From a virus, in the IMG/VR virus record IMGVR_UViG_3300033571_023721, positions 1 to 29,442 of that record: 29,442 nt of DNA; one strand, written 5' to 3'. Positions 7,204 to 15,100 of this stretch are shown here, piece by piece (positions within the stretch are counted from its first letter, which is position 1; every line of letters starts with the position of its first letter). The notes below the pieces were generated by a model. It saw only the letters and a list, made by a program, of their open reading frames with translations, made no database searches and had not been told where the DNA came from. Position numbers and translations under genes: made by a program.

Positions 7204-7620
7204 TCAAGCCGTCTCTTCTCCTCCGTCTTCAACAAAGTCTTCCTCAAGTCCGATGTAAACAGTGGTAGCCCAATCAGATCCACACAGCTTAGATACGAAG
7301 TCCATAAGCACGTTGTGTATCTCCAAGTTACCATACCTCTTCAACAGACGCTTAGCGCGCCATAGGTCAATTATACCCCCAGACTTCATCAACTCATGGT
7401 ATTTGAAGTAAGAGGCGTGGGTTTTCTTTGGCAGGTAGAGCTTATAGTCAACTTGCTTTGACTCAACATTTATAACAACTTCAGCGGCTTTCACGTCTTT
7501 GTGGGATAGGTATCCGTAGCTATACAAAGAATTTTTGACTGCATCTGTAGCCAAGCCCGCGTTTATAGACCACTTTAGCCAGTAGGATGGATCCTTAAGA
7601 TCTTCTTCTCTTATGCTCAT
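7204..7620 (-). CDS. Hypothetical protein (138 aa)
   Basis: The start ATG at 7620 overlaps the stop of the gp47-like nuclease by four bases (ATGA), so translation is probably coupled. The protein is mixed alpha/beta. It has a Tyr/Lys-rich middle (VDYKLYLPKKTHASYFKYHEL) and a very acidic end (GLEEDFVEDGGEE). No catalytic motif, signal peptide or TM segment is visible, and I do not recognise the family. Confidence 0.75.
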   Translation of the reverse strand: MSIREEDLKDPSYWLKWSINAGLATDAVKNSLYSYGYLSHKDVKAAEVVINVESKQVDYKLYLPKKTHASYFKYHELMKSGGIIDLWRAKRLLKRYGNLEIHNVLMDFVSKLCGSDWATTVYIGLEEDFVEDGGEETA

Positions 7621-8651
7621 CTCTTCTCCCCTAGGGCGTTTAGAACCACCCTCTTGACGTCTTCTGCCTGTGCTGAGCCCTTATATACCCTTGACATAAA
7701 GGATTCTACCGTTTCAGATATGGAGCTAGTGCTGACGCTGCTTACACTGGCATTGGATTTGGCAGAGTCTATGAATTTAGTTGAAACAGAGACCGAGGCG
7801 TACTTAGACCTAAGGTCTTCTACTAGCCTACCGCCTACTATGGGTTTTATAGTAGCTCTGGAGCCGGTAAGATGCAGCAAGAGATGATCCTTGGCGCTAA
7901 CCCTATCTGGTATGGAGATCTCGGTGGCTACAGATAAGTCTACCTCGACCTTACGCCACGTTGGAAACGGGGACTCGATGAACTCAGTTTGCAGTGTGTC
8001 AGAGTCTAGGATGGTTAGACCCTTGGTCATATCTACGTCGTTCGCCGACCAGGAGTATGGTGTTCCTGGGTAGAGTACTGTAGTAGGAGATGAGCCTCGT
8101 CCCATTGAGAGTTGTTGTCGCTTATGTATATGCCCAGAAACGATAAGGTCTCCAGAAACTTCTTCGCCAGCAATACCTTGTTCAGCGAGTCGCGATCCAA
8201 GGTCTGCTCCAAGAAAAGTATTGTGTGTGAACGTAACATCTGATCGAAACCCACTAGTCGCCTCCTTCCAAGACTGGCCGTGCGGTAGATACGGCACGAA
8301 GCCAAGACCGTCTAGTTTTACTGTTTGAGTTACGATCTTTAAGTGCTTGTGCTGCCAAGCAGCGAACGGGATGAGGGCATTGTAAGTGGAGTCATTGGGT
8401 TTGAAAAATTCATGGTTACCCGCGATCCAATAGGTGGCGCAGTAGTCTAGGGTGTTGCGTAGATGGTTGGTCCAGATACCCAAACACTCCGAGCGTATTA
8501 CGGCGTGGGTATCGAAGACGTCACCTAGGTAAACCACGGCGTCTGGTTCGTGTTCGACTATAGTCGAAGCGATCCACTTCAAGACACTGCTACACAGCGC
8601 AAGCCGGGTGTGACTGAGATGAAGATCGCCTACGCAGAGAATCTTAGACAT
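7617..8651 (-). CDS. SbcD/Mre11-type exonuclease subunit (T4 gp47-like)
   Basis: This 344-residue calcineurin-fold phosphoesterase has all the metal-binding motifs in order: GDLH at 8-11, GDVFD at 43-47, GNHE at 78-81, a FTHN segment near 141, and GHIHK at 173-177. Length and layout match T4 gp47 (339 aa). Its partner should be the gp46/SbcC-type ATPase at 20502-22265. Together they process DNA ends for recombination-dependent replication and help degrade DNA. The Ser/Val-rich C-terminal region after residue 250 would be the ATPase-binding part. Unlike T4, the two subunits are encoded about 12 kb apart. The start ATG overlaps the preceding small membrane gene by 8 bases and follows a GGATGAG SD. 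Confidence 0.9.
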   Translation of the reverse strand: MSKILCVGDLHLSHTRLALCSSVLKWIASTIVEHEPDAVVYLGDVFDTHAVIRSECLGIWTNHLRNTLDYCATYWIAGNHEFFKPNDSTYNALIPFAAWQHKHLKIVTQTVKLDGLGFVPYLPHGQSWKEATSGFRSDVTFTHNTFLGADLGSRLAEQGIAGEEVSGDLIVSGHIHKRQQLSMGRGSSPTTVLYPGTPYSWSANDVDMTKGLTILDSDTLQTEFIESPFPTWRKVEVDLSVATEISIPDRVSAKDHLLLHLTGSRATIKPIVGGRLVEDLRSKYASVSVSTKFIDSAKSNASVSSVSTSSISETVESFMSRVYKGSAQAEDVKRVVLNALGEKR

Positions 8652-8841
8652 CTGTGCTCATCCTATTGAAAACCCTTCTAACCATATAGTTTCTAAGCGT
8701 AGAGATGAAGACCATCACTATGGCCATAATCGCAGCCTTACCCGCAGGCACTTCGAACAACATGAGCACCCCTTGGCTGATGGCCAACCCGAGTATCGTG
8801 TTGGTCCAAGCCTCGTAGACACTCTGTCTTCTAGTCTGCAT
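8644..8841 (-). CDS. Small two-TM protein, DUF7220-like
   Basis: The 65 residues begin with RRQSVYEAWTN, have two hydrophobic helices (about 16-30 and 36-48), and end in a basic RNYMVRRVFN motif. From memory, this pattern of RRQS..EA.TN, two TM helices and a final (R/S)Y..RR.FN fits the small phage membrane family DUF7220, whose function is unknown. Its ATG overlaps the RecA stop (TGATG), so it is translationally coupled to RecA. A holin role is possible on size alone, but nothing here supports it directly. Confidence 0.75.
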   Translation of the reverse strand: MQTRRQSVYEAWTNTILGLAISQGVLMLFEVPAGKAAIMAIVMVFISTLRNYMVRRVFNRMSTDV

Positions 8842-9941
8842 CAGATGAGTTCCTCGTCGGAGAGGTCTGAGACAAAGCCATCCGCGTCAGTAACAGCAGG
8901 GACATCAGCATAAGCATAGCAGGCCTCTAGTATCTTGTTCTGCAGGGCTTTGTCTGATGTGACCATCTGCTTCATAGCAGGCTCACCACGCACTGGTGGC
9001 AGATTGCTGAACTGCCACATCATGGTGTTCTCCTTGCCTGTCTCTGGGTTCTTGGGGTGATAGATCACACCCAATGATTTGGCCAGATCGTATATCTCTT
9101 CACCTTGGTTGATCACACCTTTGTCGTAGTGGAACATGAACTGTGCCTGACGCGCTGGTGCACCGAGACGATTCTTCTTCACTTTGACCCTGACCATATG
9201 GCCTACTTGAGCAGCAGCACCAGAGATAGTTTCGCCGTGCTCTAGAACACCCTTCTTAGAGTCGACCCTGGTAATCTCGAGCATGAGGTCGGCTGCGTGC
9301 TTGAGCGCGTGACCCTCACTGATCACGTACGGATTACGCAGAGCCTTCATCGGATCGAGCTGCGCCGTGACTTGTTGGATAAACATACCCAGTAGTCCGT
9401 ACTCGGCAATAACTGGGATGACGAGCTTGAGAGCACTACCGAGGTACTGTGAACCAGAGCCACCCATAATTTGATCAGTAGTCTGCTTCCTGACATCCTT
9501 TGGATACCTAATAGACTTGATGGAGTCGATCACGATAGCCTTGATCGGAGCTCCGTCCTGTAGCATCTCTAGCATCTCGCCGCCGATGTAGTCGAAGATC
9601 TTCAGGGGGTCATTAGACTTACGAACAACCAACCTGCTTGGATCGCCGCCTACCTTCTCGAACATAGTTGCATTAAAGCTATACTCAGCGTCGAACCAGA
9701 TAGCGATAGCTTCTGAGTCGCGTTTCTGCAGCTCGGCAATAGCCATCATGCAGATCATTGACTTACCGCTTGACTCTGGTCCGTAAGCTATCGTCACCTT
9801 GCCTGGTGTGAAACCGCCGGCTGTAGTTGCCCAATTCAGTGAAGGCGACGGTAACGGCACTGGAGCCCACTTGGGCTGTTTGAGTTCTGACGCCTGTGTG
9901 CCGAACTCACGTGTAAGTTTACTCATCCACTTGTTTGTCAT
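8841..9941 (-). CDS. recA: RecA-family recombinase
   Basis: This 366-residue strand-exchange ATPase has Walker A GPESSGKS at 54-61, FDAEYSF after the first strand pair, Walker B AIVIDS at 135-140, the MGGSGSQYLGSAL region and the IQQVT segment corresponding to the L2 region. The C-terminus ends acidic (SDLSDEELI), as in bacterial RecA. The motifs are RecA-like rather than clearly UvsX-like. It would form filaments on ssDNA together with the SSB and the small protein encoded between them, driving repair and recombination-primed replication. AAAGGAGA lies 9 bases before the ATG. Confidence 0.93.
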   Translation of the reverse strand: MTNKWMSKLTREFGTQASELKQPKWAPVPLPSPSLNWATTAGGFTPGKVTIAYGPESSGKSMICMMAIAELQKRDSEAIAIWFDAEYSFNATMFEKVGGDPSRLVVRKSNDPLKIFDYIGGEMLEMLQDGAPIKAIVIDSIKSIRYPKDVRKQTTDQIMGGSGSQYLGSALKLVIPVIAEYGLLGMFIQQVTAQLDPMKALRNPYVISEGHALKHAADLMLEITRVDSKKGVLEHGETISGAAAQVGHMVRVKVKKNRLGAPARQAQFMFHYDKGVINQGEEIYDLAKSLGVIYHPKNPETGKENTMMWQFSNLPPVRGEPAMKQMVTSDKALQNKILEACYAYADVPAVTDADGFVSDLSDEELI

Positions 9942-9977
9942 TGTAGTTCTCCTTTATTTTATTTTCATGAACACTAA

Positions 9978-10454
9978 TCACCCAATCCCCTCCCATGGGG
10001 TCTGCTGGGTATCTCTACACAACTGCTTCACCGCTTCGTAACCCGACTTGAATTCATACACTCTATTCTTCACCAGGGTAACTATAGCTACCGACCTAGC
10101 ATGTAGTTCCTTGGCTTGCTTGACGTCTGGGTCTAGTGCTACATAAGCCTGTCGCATCTTGTCTGTAGCCTTCTGGTTCTTGGCTGAGAAGTAATCGTCC
10201 GCCTTGTCTAGGGTAGCGATAGCCTCTGCTGTCTCTACCGCGGACTTAGCGAGCATCTCTGCTTGGACGGCACGAGCAAGCAATACAGATGCTATATCCT
10301 GAGCCACGATGAAGTCTCGCATCATCCCTGGCGCGAGGTTCTTGTTGTGACCCTGATCTATGTTTTGTAGCTTACGTACGTAGTCGTTTAGCTTATTTAT
10401 ATCGATAGAGTCTAGTCGAGACTCTATGTCCTCTAAAGGTATCAGAGCAGACAT
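9978..10454 (-). CDS. Small helical protein between SSB and RecA; candidate UvsY-like mediator
   Basis: This 158-residue, nearly all-helical protein sits between the gp32-like SSB and RecA genes, 10 bases after the SSB stop, with AAGGGG before the ATG. Residues about 100-145 (KMRQAYVALDPDVKQAKEL then RVYEFKSGYEAVKQL) resemble the layout of T4 UvsY. UvsY has a similar K-x-R, D-x-DV, then IKSRGFAIK helix pattern in a protein of comparable size. UvsY loads UvsX onto gp32-coated ssDNA. The similarity was judged by eye and is weak; the position is the stronger argument. No other family is apparent. Confidence 0.7.
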   Translation of the reverse strand: MSALIPLEDIESRLDSIDINKLNDYVRKLQNIDQGHNKNLAPGMMRDFIVAQDIASVLLARAVQAEMLAKSAVETAEAIATLDKADDYFSAKNQKATDKMRQAYVALDPDVKQAKELHARSVAIVTLVKNRVYEFKSGYEAVKQLCRDTQQTPWEGIG

Positions 10455-10464
10455 GGTTATCCCC

Positions 10465-11541
10465 TTAGCTCAAGATGTCCTCTGCGAGATCAAATACGCT
10501 AGACTTACTGAGCGTCTTCTTGGTTGGTTTAACTTGGATATCGAGATCTTCATCTGATACAAGCACTGCAGCAGGTCTAGATGTGCGGCGTGGTTGTTCT
10601 TCTTCCTCTTCGTCGTCAAACTTAGGCATAGCCTTAGCCTTAGGTGCAGCTTGTGGTTGCGGCTTAGGTGCTGTCTTAGGTGCTGGCTCCTCATCGAGTA
10701 GGTGGTCAAACTCGAATCCTGGGACGAGGATTAGGTTTGCTGCTTTCTCACCCAGATCCTTGACGAAAGAAGAATGGAGCTGCGCTAGGTTGAAGAGCAA
10801 TATGTCCTTGAGATCGTCGTAGGAAACTTCTCGATACAACTTGAATAGGTCAGTAGCCATGGAATCGTAGTTGTCTACTATTCCAGCTGGAAGCTCGGAC
10901 TGATCGTCTTCGAACGAGATCTTGCCTGTCTCTTTGTTCTTGACCTTGTTCTGGTTCTTTTCTACCGCATACTCGGTGCTCATGCCGGATCCGGTACGAG
11001 AGATCTTGACCCATACGCCAGAGTCATCTTGGTCTGAGTTGAGCGAGGTAGGGTCGAAACTGTAGTCCGAGATATACCCAGTGTAGACCTTCTTGAGAGC
11101 GTCGTGAGCAGATTTCTTGAGTTCCAGAACACCTACTTGACCTGACTTATTGGCTGCGTTGTAGAAGAAGGTCGACTTAGCCTTGACTGCGTTGATGGTT
11201 TCCGTAATAGACTTGACTTTTTCCTTGATCTCATCCTTTTCCATTGTAGCAGCAAGCTTCTGCTCGATGCTTTCTTTCTTGTCTTGGAGTTGACGCACAT
11301 ACTCGCCGATTGGGCATGCTTCGTGACCGAACGACCATGGCGACGCGAATGGTCGACGGTTACCGGTTGAAGGATCTAGAAGCCAAGCCAGTGTCCATCG
11401 CTTGTAGGGATAGCCATCTGCTTGCTCCCCAAATGGAGGGAGGATTCGATAGATGTTTTCACCTGAGTTTACTTTGTGGCGTGTCATCTCTCGCTTGTCT
11501 TCGAATGCGCGTACGTTCAGTGCTGTCTTTGCTCGTGTCAT
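10465..11541 (-). CDS. Single-stranded DNA-binding protein, T4 gp32-like
   Basis: This 358-residue protein resembles the gp32 group. It has a basic N-terminal arm (LNVRAFEDKREMTRHKV), a core with YRILPPFG and PYKRWTLAWLL, and the GQVGVLELKKSAHDALKK and VWVKISRTG strands. A Pro/Ala/Lys linker follows, then an acidic, Ser/Asp-rich tail near 310-358 that would contact partner proteins. In the place where many gp32-type proteins carry a zinc site, it has FGHEACPIGEYV with one Cys and one His, so the zinc site looks lost. Neighbours (polymerase side upstream, mediator candidate and RecA downstream) fit this role. The leader holds a strong hairpin and a late-type promoter motif, which hints at special expression control. 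Confidence 0.85.
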   Translation of the reverse strand: MTRAKTALNVRAFEDKREMTRHKVNSGENIYRILPPFGEQADGYPYKRWTLAWLLDPSTGNRRPFASPWSFGHEACPIGEYVRQLQDKKESIEQKLAATMEKDEIKEKVKSITETINAVKAKSTFFYNAANKSGQVGVLELKKSAHDALKKVYTGYISDYSFDPTSLNSDQDDSGVWVKISRTGSGMSTEYAVEKNQNKVKNKETGKISFEDDQSELPAGIVDNYDSMATDLFKLYREVSYDDLKDILLFNLAQLHSSFVKDLGEKAANLILVPGFEFDHLLDEEPAPKTAPKPQPQAAPKAKAMPKFDDEEEEEQPRRTSRPAAVLVSDEDLDIQVKPTKKTLSKSSVFDLAEDILS

Positions 11542-11550
11542 ATTGACTCC

Positions 11551-11584
11551 AATAAAAAAATACGAAGAGGAAATTCTCTTCGTA
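11551..11584 (-). terminator. 9-bp hairpin plus U7: intrinsic terminator or attenuator in the SSB leader
   Basis: On the minus strand, TACGAAGAG and CTCTTCGTA form a perfect 9-bp stem around a 6-base loop and are followed by seven T residues. This is a textbook intrinsic terminator shape, though the stem is AT-leaning. It lies 32 bases after the stop of the upstream gene, between the TATAAATA motif and the SSB start. A transcript started at that motif would begin with this hairpin. It may end read-through transcripts, attenuate SSB expression, or protect the SSB mRNA 5' end. Confidence 0.7.
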
Positions 11585-11586
11585 CG

Positions 11587-11597
11587 TATTTATACCC
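11587..11597 (-). promoter_or_regulatory. Candidate late-type promoter (GGGTATAAATA) for the SSB gene
   Basis: The minus strand reads GGGTATAAATACG, an exact TATAAATA octamer, as in T4 late promoters, and no -35 hexamer is present. It lies 46 bases upstream of the SSB ATG and just upstream of the 9-bp hairpin, in the 75-base gap after the preceding gene. Confidence 0.55.
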
Positions 11598-11616
11598 ATT
11601 GATATATCTTGCAGGG

Positions 11617-12171
11617 TTAATCTTCTAGCGACAGCGTGAGCTCATCTACTTGTTGGATGGTCTTCTCTTGCTTACCCTTAGTGCCTTTGCCTAGCGGCAT
11701 CCCAGTTGGCTTCTTGACGGCGTGGCGACCCATGTACTCGTCTACCTCAGACAAATCAATTTGGTCGACGAAATTAGCAGAGAACTTACTTGTCTGCTTG
11801 AAGTCACCAGTGAACCAGATCAGCTTCGTGAACGGCGGCTTGTGCTTTATGCAGTGCTCGACCCAAGCGTCGGTGAGGCCAGGGTATCGCTCTGTTACCA
11901 TCCTAAGTACGATAGCCGCTACTTCTTCTGGGGTAGAGTATGGGATACCCTGGAACTCGCTTGGGGTGATAGTACGATATGGGTTGAAGCTCTTATCCCA
12001 CTTTGTGATCTCGTTAGCGATCTGCCTAAGCCAGTTTGGGCCAGTCAAGCCATTTACCGGTCTGTGGTTCCAGCAGTTCTGCACTTCTTGTAGAAGCGTT
12101 GGTGGATCTATCCTCATCTCATAGTTGGACAGCTCCGCTGGGACTTCTTTAGATATTACGAACTTTGTCAT
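11617..12171 (-). CDS. Hypothetical protein (184 aa) between polymerase and SSB
   Basis: The ATG at 12171 lies inside the end of the polymerase gene (23-base overlap) and has GGAGAAAGA just before it, so it is likely co-translated with the polymerase. The protein is soluble and rich in aromatic residues in its first 120 residues (NCWNHRPVNGLTGPNWLRQ, TKWDKSFNPYRTI, KLIWFTGDFKQ). A Gly/Lys-rich linker (GMPLGKGTKGKQEK) and an acidic tail follow. No known motif is seen. The position suggests a replication accessory factor, but that is inference from neighbours only. Confidence 0.8.
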   Translation of the reverse strand: MTKFVISKEVPAELSNYEMRIDPPTLLQEVQNCWNHRPVNGLTGPNWLRQIANEITKWDKSFNPYRTITPSEFQGIPYSTPEEVAAIVLRMVTERYPGLTDAWVEHCIKHKPPFTKLIWFTGDFKQTSKFSANFVDQIDLSEVDEYMGRHAVKKPTGMPLGKGTKGKQEKTIQQVDELTLSLED

Positions 12172-15100
12172 TCTTTCTCCTAAAAATAATATCTTCTATC
12201 TTCTCGATACTTTTAATAACTAGTGTTGGCCTAGAGCGCCAGTCTAGTGCTAGCTTTCCATAGACTATAACTGGCATATCTACGTTCCATCTCAACGGCT
12301 TATCTGTGTCCCAAATGGTACAATAGATAGTTCTAACTCCGTCTGATAGTTCTACTTCCAATTTCTGCCATGGTCTGCCAGATTTCTTTGAAGTGCCACT
12401 CTTTCCACTTGAACCCTGAAACAGGAAGATCCCGTAGAACGAGTTGTCCATATCTGGATTCTTCTCTAGTAGTCTGGCCATCACATCCACGTCCCTGAGA
12501 AATGGCGTTTGATCTTCCCCCATAACGTACGGCAGCGGAGACTTACCGGTTGGTTTGAGTGCTGCAAGGTTAGACTCAAGCCAGCCACGAATCATACCGT
12601 CCGACAGCAAAGACTTCGAGAAGACCTTGGATACCTCTCGCTCCATAAGGTACAGCTTGAAAGGGTCTGACTCCTCGAATATCGGATCGAACGCTTTCTG
12701 CTTTACTTGCTTCTTCTTGATGTCGTTGCGCTTGTGTACGTTGTCAACTAGGCGTGGATCCTTACCGCGAGCAGCGAAGAAAGCAGAGACCAGTTTCTTC
12801 TTCGCTTCTTTGTAGGGTAGTGATGGGTCCAGGAAGCAATCAGTGGCTCTGGCCTTGAGACAGGCAGAGAACGAACCTATGTGAAAGATGCGGCCCTCGT
12901 TGGTGTTCAGCAACTCCTCGAAGGATTCATACGGTGCATTCACCATCAGTTGCTTGACTGGTTTCTCGCCGATGCCCTTCACGGAAGTAAGCGGCGCAGA
13001 GATCTTGTCGTCAACTATCTCCCACTCCATGGACGGGACTTTGAGATTGGGTGGTTGGATGAGGTTGCCGATCACACCCATGTACTTACGGAGCTTGTCC
13101 TCGTTGGAGAGGTTGAGTTCAGATGCCCACCACTCTAGCGGATAGTGGTGCTTGAGGTACATAGTGATGTAGCCGAGAGAAGCGTAGGCGAAGCTGTGAC
13201 TACGGTTAAAGCTATAGTTAGAGTATGCAGTCAAGACGTCGCAAAGTCCCTGTGCTTGCACTGGTGTCCAGCCACGCTTGGCCGTAGCTTCGCGTATCCG
13301 CTCGAAAGCCTTGGTCATCACGTCTCGCTTCTTCTTCGCGATGGCAGAGCGGATCTGGTCAGACTCCTCTAGAGTGTAGCCAGCAATATCTACCAGGATC
13401 TTCATGAGCTGCTCTTGGTAGGCTACAACCCCATACGTTTCTTTGAGTATTGGCTCTAGCTCTGAGTGGACGTATATTGGGTCAGCTTGACCATTGCGCA
13501 CTAAGGTGTACTGCTTGGTCGCAGAGATACCTGGTGCCGCTTCGACATCGAGTGCACCGGGTCTAGCTAGGGCCGTGAGGTCCGCGAGGTCTTTGATTGA
13601 CTGTGGCGCGAAGTCTCTTACAAAACCCTTGATCAAATCCGTGTTGAACTGGAAGCTGGAGTCGGTCTTCCTGTTGTAGAAATCAGTGTACACGGATGGA
13701 TCTTCGGGTAGGCGATATATGAGTGCTACGCCTTTGTCGTCTTCTTCTAGCAGATCTGCTCTATGTCTCTTACCTATGCGCTTAATGCAGTCAGAGATGG
13801 TTTGAATCGTAGTCACGCCCAAGATATCCGCCTTGACTAGACCCGACTTCTCAGTCATCGCGCCGTCTAGTTGTACCACTTGGATAGCGCCCAGATCGTT
13901 GTCGTCAATGGAGAACGTTGGAACCCGACCATCAGACAAATCAACCGTAGATACCACGAACGCAGAAGCATGACGGCCAAGTGAGGCTGGTAGCCCTAGA
14001 AGCTTCTTTACTAGCTCTTCACAGTCTGGGTACTGGTTGAAGAAATTAGCCAGCTCTGGTGTTGTCTCTACTGCACCTTTGTGGGATACATCTTCGCTGT
14101 CCACGTAGCCGTAGACGAACTTGAACTCATCTAGTCCCTGTGGAGAGTCTGGGATGAGGTCACAGAGTCTAGCGATCTCAAAGTCGTTTGATGGTCTACC
14201 GTACAGTGCAAACATCGCCTGCTTGATCGCCGACTTCACCTTCATCTTTAGGAACGTACCTACTTGTGCGAAGCCTAGACCGTACTTGTTCTTCAGATAC
14301 GCGATGATAGGGGTGCGGTTTCCAAAGTCAGAGTCGACGTCAGGGAATGATCCTGCCTTGATTCGAGCATGTGAGAGAAATCGCTCGAATGGAAGATCGT
14401 TCTTCACTGGGTCTAGGTGGGTGATCTTGAGGTAGTAGCTTAGTAGACTACCACCAGCAGATCCTCGTGCAAGACCTTGTAGAACGCCCTGTGACCTAGC
14501 GTAGGAGCCGATATCCTCGTACAGCAAGAAGTACGCGAGGAAGTTCATGGTGTCGTTCTTCCAGATCACGTCCAGCTCTTTCTTGAAGCGAGCTACGTAG
14601 GTAGGATCTTCATTCCACCTGCCGTGCTCTACAACTTTCTTCATGGTCAAGTAATACAGTTGCTTATCATAGTCGTCGGTCTTAGATCTGATATCATCTG
14701 GGATCTCGATCTTTGGTAGCAAGTAGTCGTGCTTTATCTTGATTGATTTGGCCGCTTCTACGATGTCTTGGGCGTTGTTGCAGAGTGCAATCCAAGAACC
14801 CAAAGAGAATCCCTCTATGTGGGATGCCAGTATGGCGTACTGCTCCTTGGCACTGCGCTGGTGGCGGGACTCCCAGAAGTATCTCTCGTCCTTGAACGAG
14901 TTCTTCATCTTGCAGTCCTGGACGATCTTCTCGGACTCGTCGATGAAGTGTGCCGCAGAAGAGACGATACACCTGATGGTGCTTCGCTTCGAGAGCGACC
15001 AAGCCAGATTGTTTATAGCCTTGGCTCTGTTCTGATACGGCGACAGAGCTGGCTTGTTGTAGGCTGTCATACCGTACACCTGGCTGTAGTACTTGTTGAT

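Noticed and set aside
7370-7380. GGGTATAATTG-type motif on the minus strand inside a gene
   Set aside because: It matches the promoter motif but lies in the middle of the 138-aa gene, with no start at a suitable distance. It shows that the motif also occurs by chance.
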